Shown: positions 25,688 to 36,469, counted from the stretch's first letter. The stretch is DNA of 64,000 nucleotides from Rhodoferax ferrireducens T118 (GCF_000013605.1 NC_007908.1:4154001-4218000), one strand, 5' to 3'. The notes: a model not told the origin generated them from the letters alone. A program made the numbers and translations.

Positions 25688-25989
25688 GGTGAGGTCGTTT
25701 GACTGAGGGAGCGTGGCGCCACCACGGCGCCCAAGGCCGCCAACGGGTGCGCATCGCAAGACTGTGAGTATATAAAACTCACGCCACGCCTCCAAAATAG
25801 CCGATTTTTGGCGCTATTGCCTGTGGCTCAACGCCTTGCAATGCGATAATTTCAGTTGATCAACTCCCGAAATACACGCCTTGAAACCCTGCCCCAGTCG
25901 GTAGCTTTCAACCCGCATTGACTGCATCGGGGTTGGAAGCAAAGACCCGCAAGCCCTGCCAGATGCAAACCATTACCCGGGAGTGAGCG

Positions 25990-26976
25990 ATGCTCAACAT
26001 TTTTACGCTGGCCAATGGCCGACTGTTCCAGGAAGAGATCGATTCGCTGGAAGAACTGTCTAAATTCCACCCGATCTGGGTCGATCTGGAATCGCCCACC
26101 CTGGAAGAGAAGCGCTGGATCAAGCAGCACTACGGCTTGTCGATCCCGGAAGACGCGATGGACGAAGACATTGAGGAATCGGCCCGCTTTTACAAGGAAG
26201 ACAACGGGGACCTGCACATTCGCAGTGACTTTTTGGTGGCGGACGACGACGAACCCCACACGGTGCGAGTCGCCTTCATTCTCAACCTGGTCAACGATGA
26301 ACTCAAAAGCATGGGTGTGCTGTTTTCGATTCACGACGAAGACGTGCCGGTGTTTCGGCTGCTGCGCATGCGGGCGCGCCGGGCGCCGGGCCTGATTGAA
26401 GACGCCAAGGAAGTGCTGCTCAAGCTGTTCGATGCCGATGCCGAATACTCGGCCGATACGCTGGAGGGCATTTACGACAACCTGGAAATGGTCAGCAACA
26501 AAGTGCTGTCGGGCGATGTCACGGACGCCATGGCCGGCGAAGTGCTGGGCGCCATTGCGCGCCATGAAGACATGAGCGGACGCATCCGCCGCAACGCGAT
26601 GGACACGCGCCGTGCGGTGAGTTTCATGATGCGCAGCAAGATGCTCAATAGCGAGCAGTTTGAAGAGGCAAGGCAAATTCTGCGCGACATCGATTCGCTC
26701 GATTCGCACACCGCCTTCCTGTTCGACAAGATCAACTTTTTGATGGATGCCACGGTCGGTTTCATCAACATCAACCAGAACAAGATTATCAAGATATTCT
26801 CGGTCGCCAGTGTGGCGCTGCTGCCGCCGACGCTGATTGCCAGCATCTACGGCATGAACTTCAAGTTCCTGCCGGAACTGGACTGGGAACTGGGCTACCC
26901 GTTTGCGGTGGCGCTGATGGTGGCCAGTGCGCTGGTGCCTATGTGGTATTTCAGGAAACGTGGCTGGCTGAAGTGA
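25990..26976 (+). CDS. corA: CorA-family Mg2+/Co2+ channel
   Basis: 328 residues. The cytoplasmic N-terminal alpha/beta domain and long helices are followed by two C-terminal membrane helices (IIKIFSVASVALLPPTLIAS; FAVALMVASALVPMWYF). The selectivity motif is IYGMNFKFLPEL (GMN) between them. It is a homopentameric channel for Mg2+ and Co2+/Ni2+. The 194-bp region upstream, shared with the divergent yjdM gene, shows no recognisable Mg2+ riboswitch to my reading. Confidence 0.95.
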   Translation: MLNIFTLANGRLFQEEIDSLEELSKFHPIWVDLESPTLEEKRWIKQHYGLSIPEDAMDEDIEESARFYKEDNGDLHIRSDFLVADDDEPHTVRVAFILNLVNDELKSMGVLFSIHDEDVPVFRLLRMRARRAPGLIEDAKEVLLKLFDADAEYSADTLEGIYDNLEMVSNKVLSGDVTDAMAGEVLGAIARHEDMSGRIRRNAMDTRRAVSFMMRSKMLNSEQFEEARQILRDIDSLDSHTAFLFDKINFLMDATVGFININQNKIIKIFSVASVALLPPTLIASIYGMNFKFLPELDWELGYPFAVALMVASALVPMWYFRKRGWLK

Positions 26977-27009
26977 AGGTCCGCCGATCCTTCGGGCAGC
27001 ATGGACCGC

Positions 27010-28074
27010 TCAGGTGGCAAACAGACCGGCAATAGTGGTTCGATTCGGTTGCCTTAGCACCCCGCGCTCCGTGATCAGCGCAGTGACCAACTCGGCTGGC
27101 GTCACATCAAAAGCGGGGTTGCGCACCTGGACACCCTTGGCTGCCCATTGGCAATCCCGAAATCCCGTGACCTCCTCGGCCGCCCTTTCTTCAATCGGAA
27201 TGGCCGCACCATCAGGGATCGCCAGGTCGATGGTGGACAGCGGACAAGCCACATAGAACGGGATGTTGTGGCGCTGCGCCAGCACAGCCACCATGTAGGT
27301 CCCAATCTTGTTGGCCACATCGCCATTGGCCGCCACGCGGTCCGTGCCCACCACAATGGCGTCAACCTCACCGCGACTCATCAAATGCCCAGCCATGTTA
27401 TCGGTGATCAGCGTCACCGGAATGTTTTCCTGCACCATCTCCCAGGCGGTCAGGCGCGCGCCCTGCAAAAATGGGCGGGTCTCATCGGCGATCACCGAAA
27501 TGCGCTTGCCTGCCTGCACCGCCGAGCGAATCACACCCAGCGCCGTGCCATGCCCGGCCGTTGCCAGGGCGCCCGCGTTGCAGTGCGTCAGCACCCGGGC
27601 GCCATCGGCCAGCAGCGCTGCGCCGTAAGCGCCCATGGCCCGATTGATGCGAACATCGTCCGCCGATATTTCGTGCGCCTGGGCCAGCAGGCAGTCCACA
27701 ATGTCGCCCACGGCGCGGTGCTGGTTAGCGTCCCACACCGCACGCATTCGAGCCAGCGCCCAGAACAAATTCACAGCGGTCGGTCGACTGGCTGCCAGCA
27801 CGTCGAAGCCGCGTTGCAGGCCCACCGCAAAAGCCTCACGCGTGGCACCGCGCAACTGCACAGACTCCAGTGCAACACCATAGGCAGCCGCACAGCCAAT
27901 GGCGGGCGCACCGCGAACCACCATGGACCGAATACCCTCGGCCACCTCGGCGGCCGAGGTAAAAGGCAAATACTCGAATCGGGCTGGCAGCACCCGTTGG
28001 TCAATCATCTCCAGGCGACCCTCACGCCACCGCAGGGTCTGGACTGCCGCTGGACCATGGTCTTGACGGTTCAT
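27010..28074 (-). CDS. mtnA: S-methyl-5-thioribose-1-phosphate isomerase
   Basis: 354 residues. MtnA converts the aldose phosphate MTR-1-P to the ketose MTRu-1-P. The catalytic Cys is in VLTHCNAGALATAGHGTALG and the catalytic Asp in AIVVGTDRVAANGDVANKIG; the N-terminal VRGAPAIGCAAAYG substrate motif is also present. Its ATG overlaps the end of the aldolase gene by four bases, so mtnP, aldolase and mtnA form one tightly coupled operon. No mtnK, mtnB, mtnC or mtnD is nearby. Confidence 0.95.
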   Translation of the reverse strand: MNRQDHGPAAVQTLRWREGRLEMIDQRVLPARFEYLPFTSAAEVAEGIRSMVVRGAPAIGCAAAYGVALESVQLRGATREAFAVGLQRGFDVLAASRPTAVNLFWALARMRAVWDANQHRAVGDIVDCLLAQAHEISADDVRINRAMGAYGAALLADGARVLTHCNAGALATAGHGTALGVIRSAVQAGKRISVIADETRPFLQGARLTAWEMVQENIPVTLITDNMAGHLMSRGEVDAIVVGTDRVAANGDVANKIGTYMVAVLAQRHNIPFYVACPLSTIDLAIPDGAAIPIEERAAEEVTGFRDCQWAAKGVQVRNPAFDVTPAELVTALITERGVLRQPNRTTIAGLFAT

Positions 28075-28754
28075 GGCGAATCAGTCCTTGTTGCGGCTCG
28101 GCCATAGCCTTTGAACTTCTCCAGCACCGCCTGCATCTGGGCGCCAGAAAGCAGCTTCGGCTGCCCCAACTGCAAGGCGGCCCAATATTGTTCACACAGC
28201 GACTCGACCTCTATCGCGACGGCCAGCGCATCGCCCAGGTCGACACCGACGGCAATCATGCCGTGGTTGCCAAGCAGACAGGCCTTGCGGTCAACAAGCG
28301 CCTGCAGTGCGAGATCGGACAGCTCCTGGCTGCCAAAGATCGCATAAGGCGTGCAACGAATCGTGTCACCACCGGCCACCGCCATCATGTAGTGAAACGC
28401 CGGAATTTCCAGTTGCAGGCAAGCCAGCGAAGTGGCATAACAAGCGTGCGTGTGAACCACTGCGCCAACTTCTGGGCGCGCAGCCAGGATGTCGCGATGA
28501 AAACGCCACTCGCTGGAGGGTTTGCCAGGGCCCAGGATCGCACCTGAATAGTCCATTTCCACCATAGCGTGTGGCAGCAGGTCTTCGGCAGCAACACCCG
28601 AGGGTGTCACCAAAAATGAATCGCCTTGCCTGACCCCGATATTGCCGGTCGCGCCGCGATTGAGCCCCAGCACCACCAGTCGCCGGGCTGCCTCGGCCAT
28701 AGTTGAGCGCAGCTTTTGATCCTGCGCATTGGTGGCTGAACGCTCTGACACCAT
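28071..28754 (-). CDS. Class II aldolase, FucA-like (probable methylthioribulose-1-P aldolase)
   Basis: 227 residues. Zn ligands are in AVVHTHACYATSLA (two His) and CLLGNHGMIAVG (His), and the catalytic acid is the Glu of PSSEWRFHRDIL. That Glu position and the overall match to E. coli FucA (including PAFHYMMAVAGGDTI and AVLEKFKGYG) point to an aldolase rather than the MtnB dehydratase. Encoded between mtnP and mtnA with four-base and one-codon overlaps, it fits the DHAP-shunt enzyme that splits 5-methylthioribulose-1-P (or the deoxy analogue from 5'-deoxyadenosine) into DHAP and an aldehyde. Function is inferred from context. Confidence 0.82.
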   Translation of the reverse strand: MVSERSATNAQDQKLRSTMAEAARRLVVLGLNRGATGNIGVRQGDSFLVTPSGVAAEDLLPHAMVEMDYSGAILGPGKPSSEWRFHRDILAARPEVGAVVHTHACYATSLACLQLEIPAFHYMMAVAGGDTIRCTPYAIFGSQELSDLALQALVDRKACLLGNHGMIAVGVDLGDALAVAIEVESLCEQYWAALQLGQPKLLSGAQMQAVLEKFKGYGRAATRTDSP

Positions 28755-29641
28755 CAGGATCTCAGGAGGCGACCGGCCACGGCATCGAGACGCCGCAGCA
28801 TCTCGGGATCACGTGCCTCTGGTGCCGTTATCAGGGCGTGCTGCAGCGCGCTGCGGCAACCGCAAGCCGCGGCGCTCGCATCCGAACGCAGACGGGGCGT
28901 GACCCGGGAAACCATATGGCGCGCATTGTCTGCATTGGCCAGCAGCACCTTGACAATCGCATCCACCGTGACGTCGTCATGGTCGGGGTGCCAGCAATCA
29001 AAGTCGGTCACCATGGCGACCGACGCATAGCACAGCTCGGCTTCCCGAGCCAGCTTGGCTTCGGGCATGTTGGTCATGCCAATCACATCAGCGTTCCAGC
29101 TTCGGTAAAGTTCCGATTCCGCCAGACTGGAAAACTGGGGCCCTTCCATCACCAGGTAAGTGCCACCGCGGGCAAACTCGATCCCTGCTTCGCGCGTAGC
29201 GGCCTCGATATGGTCACCGAGTCGGCTACACACCGGATGGGCCATGGATACGTGGGCGACGAGCCCGGTGCCAAAAAAGCTTTTCTCGCGGGCGAAAGTT
29301 CTGTCGATGAATTGGTCAACGATCACGAACATGCCAGGCCGCAAATTTTCACGCAAGGAGCCGACCGCGCTGACCGAAATAAGGTCAGTCACGCCAACAC
29401 GCTTCATAACATCGATATTGGCGCGAAAGTTGATCTCGGAGGGTGGTATCCGATGCCCACGGCCATGACGCGGCAGGAACACCATCGACTGCCCATCCAA
29501 CTCACCCAACAGAAGCTCATCCGAAGGTTTTCCAAAAGGGGAGTCAACGCGCTCCCAGCGCTTATGACTTAAACCTTCAATGTCGTAAACACCACTGCCG
29601 CCAATGATGCCAAGTACCGGCGTTTGACTACTATTCGTCAT
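28754..29641 (-). CDS. mtnP: S-methyl-5'-thioadenosine phosphorylase
   Basis: 295 residues. Phosphorylase motifs are VLGIIGGSGVYDIEGL, FLPRHGRGHRIPPSEINFRA (phosphate binding), SVSAVGSLRENLRPGMFVI and VMEGPQFSSLAESELYRSW, followed by GMTNMPEAKLAREAELCYAS (purine and ribose contacts). It releases adenine and 5-methylthioribose-1-P from MTA, and may also act on 5'-deoxyadenosine. First gene of the mtnP-aldolase-mtnA operon, 10 bases downstream of fadD, so it may share its transcript. Confidence 0.94.
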   Translation of the reverse strand: MTNSSQTPVLGIIGGSGVYDIEGLSHKRWERVDSPFGKPSDELLLGELDGQSMVFLPRHGRGHRIPPSEINFRANIDVMKRVGVTDLISVSAVGSLRENLRPGMFVIVDQFIDRTFAREKSFFGTGLVAHVSMAHPVCSRLGDHIEAATREAGIEFARGGTYLVMEGPQFSSLAESELYRSWNADVIGMTNMPEAKLAREAELCYASVAMVTDFDCWHPDHDDVTVDAIVKVLLANADNARHMVSRVTPRLRSDASAAACGCRSALQHALITAPEARDPEMLRRLDAVAGRLLRS

Positions 29642-29651
29642 GATTGCTACT

Positions 29652-31325
29652 TTACTTATCTCTCAACTCTCGCCGCAAAATCTTGCCGACCGGAGTTTTT
29701 GGCAATTCGGCGCGGAACTCAATCACCTTGGGTTGCTTGTAGCCGGTTAGATTTTCTTTGCAGTAGGCCCGCACCTGCGCTTCGGTCAAGCTCGGGTCTT
29801 TCTTGACAATCACCAGCTTGACAGCCTCACCGGACTTGGCGTCCGGCACACCGACGCAAGCACACTCCATAACCCCCTTGAGTTGGGACACCACGTCCTC
29901 CAACTCGGTGGGGAAGACGTTGAAGCCGCTGACCAGAATCATGTCCTTCTTGCGGTCCACAATTTTGAAGTAACCGCGCTCATCCATCACGCCGATGTCG
30001 CCGGACTTGAAATACCCATCGGCAGTCATGACGTTGGCGGTCTCATCCGGGCGCTGCCAATAGCCGGCCATCACCTGGGGGCCCTTGATGGCAATCTCGC
30101 CGGATTGACCGATCGGCACTTCCTTGCCATCGTCATCGAGCAGTCTCAGATAAGTGCTTGAAATCGGAACACCAATCGTGCCCGAGTACTCGGTGACGGT
30201 GACCGGGTTCGACGTGGCCACCGGCGAGGTCTCGCTCAGACCGTAGCCCTCGGCAATGGCGCAGCCGGTTTTCTCGAACCAGAGCTTGGCCACCGCACTT
30301 TGGACCGCCGTGCCGCCGCCTGCGGACACCACCAGACCACGCCAGTCCACCTTGTTGAAATCGGGATGATTGGCCAGGCCATTGAACAAGGTGTTGACCG
30401 CCGGAAACACATGGATTTTGTGTTTGGCCAATTCAGCCAGCGTGGCCACCAGGTCGCGCGGATTCGGAATCAGAATCAGCTTGCCGCCCAGGCGCATCGA
30501 CAGCATCATGCCCACCGTGAAGGCAAAGATGTGGTACAGCGGCAAGGCGCAGACCGACGTCAACTGCTCGTTGGCCGGAATCTTCTTCAGCGCCGGTTCA
30601 TTCCAGGCCTCCACCTGCAACAAGTTGGCCACCAGGTTGCGATGGAGCAGCACCGCGCCCTTGGAGACGCCGGTAGTACCGCCGGTGTATTGCAGCACCG
30701 CCACATCGTCGGGCTTGAGCGTTATTTTTTTGAGCGTCCCCGCACTGCCCTTGGCAACGGCGGCATTGAAGCGCACGGCGCCTGGCAGCGAGAACGCGGG
30801 CACCAGTTTTTTCTTGTTGCGCACGACATAATTGACCAGTGCGCCTTTGAGGAGGCCCAACTGGTCACCCATCGCGCACAACACCACGTGCTTGACCGGC
30901 GTCGCAGCAACACATTTTTCCAGAACCGAAGCAAAATTTTCCAGAATGACAATGGCCTTGGCGCCCGAATCCTTGAGTTGGTGCTCCAGCTCACGCGCGG
31001 TGTACAGCGGATTGACATTCACTAGGATATAGCCGGCACGAAAAATGCCGGCCACCGCCACCGGATACTGCAGCACATTGGGCATCATCACTGCAACCCG
31101 GTCGCCTTTGACCAGCCCCAAACCTTGCAGGTAAACCCCAAACGCAAGACTCAGGCTATCGACCTGTTTGTAACTCTGCGTCTTGCCCATGAAACTGTAG
31201 GCGGTCCGGTCGGCGTACTTCTTGAAGCTCTCCTCCATCATCTTCACAATCGACGAGTACTTGCCCGGATCAATATCAGCGGGAACGCCATCGGGGTAGC
31301 TGCTAAGCCAAATACGGTCGGTCAT
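29652..31325 (-). CDS. fadD: Long-chain fatty-acid-CoA ligase
   Basis: 557 residues, the usual FadD length. The AMP-binding P-loop is VLQYTGGTTGVSKGAVLLH; the later motifs are EGYGLSETSPVATSNP, the Asp of YFKSGDIGVMDERGYF, the hinge IVDRKKDMILVSGFNVFPTE and the catalytic Lys in PKTPVGKILRREL. It activates fatty acids to acyl-CoA at the membrane for beta-oxidation. A second family member lies at the right edge of the window. An inverted repeat lies upstream. Confidence 0.95.
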   Translation of the reverse strand: MTDRIWLSSYPDGVPADIDPGKYSSIVKMMEESFKKYADRTAYSFMGKTQSYKQVDSLSLAFGVYLQGLGLVKGDRVAVMMPNVLQYPVAVAGIFRAGYILVNVNPLYTARELEHQLKDSGAKAIVILENFASVLEKCVAATPVKHVVLCAMGDQLGLLKGALVNYVVRNKKKLVPAFSLPGAVRFNAAVAKGSAGTLKKITLKPDDVAVLQYTGGTTGVSKGAVLLHRNLVANLLQVEAWNEPALKKIPANEQLTSVCALPLYHIFAFTVGMMLSMRLGGKLILIPNPRDLVATLAELAKHKIHVFPAVNTLFNGLANHPDFNKVDWRGLVVSAGGGTAVQSAVAKLWFEKTGCAIAEGYGLSETSPVATSNPVTVTEYSGTIGVPISSTYLRLLDDDGKEVPIGQSGEIAIKGPQVMAGYWQRPDETANVMTADGYFKSGDIGVMDERGYFKIVDRKKDMILVSGFNVFPTELEDVVSQLKGVMECACVGVPDAKSGEAVKLVIVKKDPSLTEAQVRAYCKENLTGYKQPKVIEFRAELPKTPVGKILRRELRDK

Positions 31326-31369
31326 TGTGATGTTTCCTCAAGGTTGACAAAAGGGCTCATTCTCGCGTG

Positions 31370-31395
31370 AACACCCTTGATAACGTGAGGGTGTT
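31370..31395. promoter_or_regulatory. Inverted repeat upstream of fadD
   Basis: AACACCCT (31370-31377) and AGGGTGTT (31388-31395) form an 8-bp perfect inverted repeat with a 10-nt spacer, about 45 bp upstream of the fadD start and about 110 bp past the pntB stop. It could be an operator for fadD or a weak terminator of the pntAB transcript; no T-run follows on the minus strand. Confidence 0.35.
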
Positions 31396-31503
31396 TCCCC
31401 TAATCTACAAAGGAAAAAGTGGGCTCAGCTGACAGAGCTGGCCCACCTTGATTGATCGGGAGAAGAGCGAGGCCACTTTGCGCACGCTCCGTCCAACAAC
31501 GTT

Positions 31504-32919
31504 TCAGGACATCAATGCAATCAGGACTTCATCCAACATCTTCTTGGCATCGCCAAACAACATGCGGTTGTTCTCTTTGTAGAACAGCGGGTTGTCCACG
31601 CCGGCGTAGCCTGATGCCATGCTGCGCTTCATGACGATGGAGGTCTTGGCCTTCCAGACTTCGAGCACCGGCATGCCGGCAATCGGGCTGGTCGGGTCGT
31701 CCTGGGCGCCGGGGTTGACGATGTCGTTGGCGCCAATCACCATGACCACATCGGTCTTGGGGAAGTCGTCGTTGAGTTCATCCATTTCGAACACGATGTC
31801 ATAGGGCACTTTGGCTTCAGCCAACAACACGTTCATGTGGCCTGGCATACGACCGGCGACCGGGTGAATACCAAAACGCACATTGACACCCTTTTCACGC
31901 AGATGCTTGGTAATTTCATACACCGTATGCTGAGCCTGCGCCACCGCCATGCCGTAGCCGGGAACAATGACGACGCTTTTGGCCTCACGCAGCAGTTCAG
32001 CGGTTTCGATAGCACTGATCGGCGTCACTTCACCGGCCGGCTCGGCTCCCCCTGCTGCTGCAGGTTTGGCACTGGTGGTACCAAAGCCACCCGCAATCAC
32101 GCTGATGAAGCTGCGGTTCATGGCATTGCACATGATGTACGAGAGAATCGCGCCGCTGGAACCCACCAACGCACCCACCACAATCAGCAAGTCATTGGAC
32201 AGCATGAAACCGGTGGCCGCTGCCGCCCAGCCGGAATAGCTGTTGAGCATGGACACCACCACCGGCATGTCGGCGCCGCCAATGGCCATCACCATGTGCA
32301 CACCAAAGAGCAGGGCGATCACGGTCATGACCACAATCGGGGTCATGCCATCTTGAACCGTGTGAGCGCCCATGAACACGCCACCAAAATAAATCACCAC
32401 CAGCAAACCTGCCAGATTCATCCAGTGACGACCCGGCAACAACACTGGGTTGCCGCTGATGCGCCCCGACAATTTGCCAAAAGCAATGACCGAGCCCGAC
32501 AAGGTGACCGCACCGATGAGGATGCCGATGTAAATTTCAAGCTCGTGAATGGTTTTGGCGGCACCCTCGAAGCCTTTGGTGGCTGTAGGGTCCACAAAAG
32601 TTGCAAAACCCACCAGCACCGCCGCCAAGCCCACCATGCTGTGCATGAAGGCCACCAACTCGGGCATTTGCGTCATTTGCACGCTGCGCGCCAAATACAA
32701 ACCGATGCTGCCGCCAATGACCATCGCGCCAACGATCCAGGCGTAGCCACCACCGGTTACTTGCGGCCCAAACACCGTGGCCAGCACGGCAATAGCCATG
32801 CCGATCATGCCGAACAGATTACCTCGGCGAGAGCTTTCCTGGTTGGACAGACCGCCCAGGCTCAGAATGAACAAAATGGTCGCGCCAATGTAGGCGACCG
32901 TGGCCAAACTCGAATTCAT
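31504..32919 (-). CDS. pntB: NAD(P) transhydrogenase subunit beta
   Basis: 471 residues. About nine membrane segments in the first 260 residues form the proton channel with PntA, and the C-terminal soluble domain III binds NADP(H): [16 protein letters not shown], then [20 protein letters not shown], then [18 protein letters not shown]. The enzyme transfers hydride between NADH and NADP+ coupled to proton entry. It lies 15 bases downstream of pntA. Confidence 0.96.
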   Translation of the reverse strand: MNSSLATVAYIGATILFILSLGGLSNQESSRRGNLFGMIGMAIAVLATVFGPQVTGGGYAWIVGAMVIGGSIGLYLARSVQMTQMPELVAFMHSMVGLAAVLVGFATFVDPTATKGFEGAAKTIHELEIYIGILIGAVTLSGSVIAFGKLSGRISGNPVLLPGRHWMNLAGLLVVIYFGGVFMGAHTVQDGMTPIVVMTVIALLFGVHMVMAIGGADMPVVVSMLNSYSGWAAAATGFMLSNDLLIVVGALVGSSGAILSYIMCNAMNRSFISVIAGGFGTTSAKPAAAGGAEPAGEVTPISAIETAELLREAKSVVIVPGYGMAVAQAQHTVYEITKHLREKGVNVRFGIHPVAGRMPGHMNVLLAEAKVPYDIVFEMDELNDDFPKTDVVMVIGANDIVNPGAQDDPTSPIAGMPVLEVWKAKTSIVMKRSMASGYAGVDNPLFYKENNRMLFGDAKKMLDEVLIALMS

Positions 32920-32934
32920 GCGTGGCTCCCCTTC

Positions 32935-34584
32935 TTATTTACGGAACATGGCCAGCATGCGCTGGGTGACGGCAAAACCGCCGAACATATTGATGGCGGT
33001 CAATGCAATGGCCACTGTCGCGATCCAGGTGATCATGCCGTTGGGCCGCTCAGCCGCATCCATCAACGGTGAGATTTGCACCAGCGCGCCAATCGCAATG
33101 ATGCTGGAAATGGCGTTGGTCACGCTCATCAGCGGCGTGTGCAGAGCGGGTTTCACATTCCACACCACCATGTAGCCGACAAAGCAGGCCAATACAAACA
33201 CCGTGAAGTGCGACATGAACTCCTTGGGCGCGCTGTGGCCGATCAGCCAGAACAACACCGCAACCACGGCGAACATCACGGCCAGTTTGCCCGCAGGCAT
33301 GGGGGCACTGGGCTCACCATGGCCCTTGCCTTTTTTGGCCACGGGAGCAGCCGCCGGTTTGGCCGCCGCTGGTGGCGTTGCCGCCACCTTGGGCGCCGGT
33401 GCTGGCCAGGTGATGTTGCCGTCTTTGGTGACAGTCAGACCGCGGATGGCCTCGTCTTCCATGTTGACGTTGATGATGCCGTCCTTGGTCTTGCACAGCT
33501 CCTCGGTGAGGCGAAACAGGTTGGTGGCATATAGTGTTGACGACTGCTTGGCCAGGCGCGAGACCAGGTCGGTGTAGCCGACGATGGTCACGCCGTGCTT
33601 GACCACCGCCTGGCCGGGCTCGGTCAGTTCGCAGTTGCCGCCTTGCTCGGCGGCCATGTCGACGATCACGCTGCCGGGCTTCATGCTCTTGACCATCTCG
33701 GCGGTGATGAGCTTGGGCGCTGGCCTGCCAGGGATCAGCGCGGTGGTGATGATGATGTCTGCATCTTTGGCCTGCTTGGCGTACATCTCACGCTGGGCTT
33801 GCTGGAAGCCCTCGCTCATGACCTTGGCGTAGCCGCCACCACCAGAGCCCTCTTCTACATAATCGACCTTGACGAATTCACCACCCAGCGACACGACCTG
33901 GTCGGCCACTTCAGCACGGGTGTCATTGGCACGAACGATGGCACCCAGGCTGGCTGCGGTGCCAATTGCCGCCAGTCCGGCAACACCAGCACCCGCAATA
34001 AAGACCTTGGCTGGCGGCACCTTGCCCGCAGCCGTGATCTGACCGCTGAAGAAGCGGCCAAAAGCGTTGGCCGCCTCAATGACGGCGCGGTAGCCGGCGA
34101 CACCGGCTTGGGAGGTCAACGCATCCATCTTCTGGGCGCGGCTCAGCGTGCGCGGCAGCGCGTCGATGGCCAGTACGGTCACCTTCTTGGCGGCGAGTTG
34201 CTGCATCAGTTCAGGGTTTTGCGCCGGCCAGATGAAACTGACCAGGGCCTGGCCTTCATGCATCAGGCCGACTTCTTCGGTGGTAGGGCCACGCACCTTG
34301 AACACAATATCTGACGCCGCCCAGAGTGCGGCGGCCCCGGTGATGACTTCTGCACCAGCGGCGCGGTAAACCTCGTCGCTGCAGTTGGCCGCATCGCCCG
34401 CGCCCGATTCAACAGCGACGACGAACCCGAGTTTGATCAGTTTTTCAACCGCCTCAGGCACGGTGGCCACCCGTTTTTCACCAGGAAAAACTTCGCGTGG
34501 CACACCAATGCGTTGCGGTGATTGGGGGGTAACGGCCGCCGGGGCGATGCCCGATACCGTCTCATTAGGTACGCCAGTTTGCAT
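32935..34584 (-). CDS. pntA: NAD(P) transhydrogenase subunit alpha
   Basis: 549 residues from ATG 34584, with GAGGAG eight bases upstream. Domain I binds NAD(H): [20 protein letters not shown], then [20 protein letters not shown] and [18 protein letters not shown]. An Ala/Pro-rich linker (about residue 400-430) precedes four C-terminal membrane helices, so this is the long, undivided E. coli-type subunit rather than the split alpha1/alpha2 of Rhodospirillum. First gene of the pntAB operon; promoter is shared-region with the divergent nudix gene. Confidence 0.95.
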   Translation of the reverse strand: MQTGVPNETVSGIAPAAVTPQSPQRIGVPREVFPGEKRVATVPEAVEKLIKLGFVVAVESGAGDAANCSDEVYRAAGAEVITGAAALWAASDIVFKVRGPTTEEVGLMHEGQALVSFIWPAQNPELMQQLAAKKVTVLAIDALPRTLSRAQKMDALTSQAGVAGYRAVIEAANAFGRFFSGQITAAGKVPPAKVFIAGAGVAGLAAIGTAASLGAIVRANDTRAEVADQVVSLGGEFVKVDYVEEGSGGGGYAKVMSEGFQQAQREMYAKQAKDADIIITTALIPGRPAPKLITAEMVKSMKPGSVIVDMAAEQGGNCELTEPGQAVVKHGVTIVGYTDLVSRLAKQSSTLYATNLFRLTEELCKTKDGIINVNMEDEAIRGLTVTKDGNITWPAPAPKVAATPPAAAKPAAAPVAKKGKGHGEPSAPMPAGKLAVMFAVVAVLFWLIGHSAPKEFMSHFTVFVLACFVGYMVVWNVKPALHTPLMSVTNAISSIIAIGALVQISPLMDAAERPNGMITWIATVAIALTAINMFGGFAVTQRMLAMFRK

Positions 34585-34772
34585 AAAGCGACTCCTCAAT
34601 TGGATTTTTCAACTACGTGTTCGGCGCCGGTCCGGCGGCATGAGCCGCGGCAAGCGCTGCGCCCAAGAGCTTAACTTAATTTGCCCCCATTACCGCCCCG
34701 GCAAACCATGACTTGCATCAATGACTTGGCAGTTTCTACACCGACCTTTGAGGCGTACGGCAGAATCCCGCC

Positions 34773-35246
34773 ATGACTACTCGCTGGAAACCCAACGTCA
34801 CCGTCGCCGCCGTCATTGAGCACGACGGGCGCTTTCTGCTGGTCGAAGAACACACCTTGGATGGCCTGCGCCTGAACAACCCGGCCGGGCACCTGGACTG
34901 CGGCGAAACCCCGGCGCAAGCCTGCACACGTGAAACGCTGGAAGAAACCAGCTACGCTTTTTCACCCAGGGCCCTGGTGGGGGTCTACCTGTCGCGTCAG
35001 CCACAAAGCAATGCTGAAGCCATCACCTACCTGCGCTTCGCCTTTTGTGGCGAGCTCGGTGCCCCTGACCCAACGCGCAAGCTCGATGTCGGCATTGTGC
35101 GCACGCTCTGGATGACGCTGGAAGAAATCCGGGCCAGCACCGCGCGTCTTCGCAGCCCGATGGTGCTGTGCTGCATCGAAGACTATCTGGCCGGCAAACG
35201 CTACCCGCTGCAACTGGTCGTGGCCGACGCCAGCATCGCCGGCTGA
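34773..35246 (+). CDS. nudJ: Nudix hydrolase, NudJ-like
   Basis: 157 residues. The Nudix box reads [20 protein letters not shown] and then TSYAF; the canonical final Gly (EExGU) is Ser here, while the catalytic Glu residues are intact. It resembles E. coli NudJ, which hydrolyses nucleoside di- and triphosphates and HMP-pyrophosphate, and like that gene it lies directly upstream of mnmA (52 bases). The C-terminal region [18 protein letters not shown] is also NudJ-like. Confidence 0.85.
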   Translation: MTTRWKPNVTVAAVIEHDGRFLLVEEHTLDGLRLNNPAGHLDCGETPAQACTRETLEETSYAFSPRALVGVYLSRQPQSNAEAITYLRFAFCGELGAPDPTRKLDVGIVRTLWMTLEEIRASTARLRSPMVLCCIEDYLAGKRYPLQLVVADASIAG

Positions 35247-35298
35247 GATTCCCCCTAAGCAGCGCTCCTTGCCGGTGGGCAGGGATAATCTAACCCCT

Positions 35299-36453
35299 AT
35301 GAACAAGCGACACAGTGGGCAACGCGTGGTGGTGGGATTGAGCGGAGGCGTGGACTCGGCCGTGACCGCCTGGCTGCTCAAGCAGCAGGGCTACGAGGTC
35401 ATTGGCATCTTCATGAAAAACTGGGAGGATGACGATGACAGTGAATACTGCTCCTCCAACGTTGACTTTATCGATGCGGCCGCCGTGGCGGATGTGATCG
35501 GCATCGAGATTGAGCACGTCAACTTTGCCGCCGAATACAAAGACCGGGTGTTTGCCGAATTTTTACGCGAGTACCAGGCCGGACGCACACCGAATCCGGA
35601 CATCCTGTGCAATGCCGAGATCAAGTTCAAGGCGTTTCTGGACCACGCGCTGCGCTTGGGGGCGCAAAAAATCGCCACCGGCCACTACGCCCGGGTCCGT
35701 TGCGTGGCTGCCGACGGTCGCGTGCTCGACGCGGCGCAGGCACAGATGAGCGATGGGCGCTTCGAGTTGCTCAAGGGCCTGGACCCGTCCAAAGACCAGA
35801 GCTATTTTTTGCATCGACTGAACCAGGCGCAGTTGTCGAAAACCCTGTTTCCCGTGGGCGAACTGCTCAAGACCGAGGTGCGTCGCCTGGCGCTGGAGAT
35901 TGGCCTGCCGAACGCGAAGAAAAAGGACTCCACTGGCATTTGTTTCATTGGCGAACGTCCGTTTCGTGATTTTTTGAATCGCTACATTGCGCGTGAGCCG
36001 GGCCCCATCAAGGATGACAAAGGCCGCACCATCGGCCAGCATGTGGGCCTGAGTTTTTACACCCTGGGTCAGCGCCAGGGCTTGGGCATTGGCGGCCTCA
36101 AGGCCAAAGGCGCGCAACGTGGCGGTGGCGAGCACGCGCCCTGGTTTGTGGCGCGCAAAGACCTGGCAACCAACACGCTGTGGGTGGTGCAAGGTCACGA
36201 GCACCCGTGGTTGCAGTCGCACGGCCTGAGCGCGCAGGATGCCAGTTGGGTGGCCGGCACGGCCCCGCAAGCGGGCCGGTTCAGCGCCAAAACCCGCTAC
36301 CGTCAGCTTGATGCGCCGTGCACGCTGGCCGCGGGGGCTGGTGCGGCCTTCCACCTGAGCTTTCCCGAGCCCCAATGGGCCGTGACCCCCGGGCAGTCTG
36401 CGGTGCTGTATGACGACGAGGTGTGCCTGGGCGGCGGCGTGATTGCCGCCTGA
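35299..36453 (+). CDS. mnmA: tRNA 2-thiouridine(34) synthase
   Basis: 384 residues from ATG 35299. The PP-loop is [20 protein letters not shown], followed by [18 protein letters not shown]. The two active-site cysteines are in [17 protein letters not shown] and in [19 protein letters not shown]. MnmA (TrmU) puts sulfur on U34 of tRNA for Lys, Glu and Gln, using persulfide relayed from IscS. It follows nudJ as in enterobacteria and ends just before a repetitive element. Confidence 0.96.
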   Translation: MNKRHSGQRVVVGLSGGVDSAVTAWLLKQQGYEVIGIFMKNWEDDDDSEYCSSNVDFIDAAAVADVIGIEIEHVNFAAEYKDRVFAEFLREYQAGRTPNPDILCNAEIKFKAFLDHALRLGAQKIATGHYARVRCVAADGRVLDAAQAQMSDGRFELLKGLDPSKDQSYFLHRLNQAQLSKTLFPVGELLKTEVRRLALEIGLPNAKKKDSTGICFIGERPFRDFLNRYIAREPGPIKDDKGRTIGQHVGLSFYTLGQRQGLGIGGLKAKGAQRGGGEHAPWFVARKDLATNTLWVVQGHEHPWLQSHGLSAQDASWVAGTAPQAGRFSAKTRYRQLDAPCTLAAGAGAAFHLSFPEPQWAVTPGQSAVLYDDEVCLGGGVIAA

Positions 36454-36469
36454 TCCGGCGCCGCTAAAC

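Noticed and set aside
23180..25702. 840-codon open frame on the plus strand
   Set aside because: It runs opposite four well-supported minus-strand genes (kinase, EamA, creatininase, yjdM) and its product is Arg/His/Gln-rich without motifs.
25796..25989. Magnesium-sensing riboswitch upstream of corA
   Set aside because: No M-box-like or mgtA-like pairing could be recognised in the 194-bp gap by eye.
28071..28754. Annotation of the class II aldolase as MtnB dehydratase
   Set aside because: The FucA-like catalytic Glu and overall FucA similarity fit an aldolase better, and mtnC/mtnD are absent nearby.
29642..29651. SAM or other riboswitch upstream of mtnP
   Set aside because: Only ten bases separate fadD from mtnP, too few for a riboswitch.
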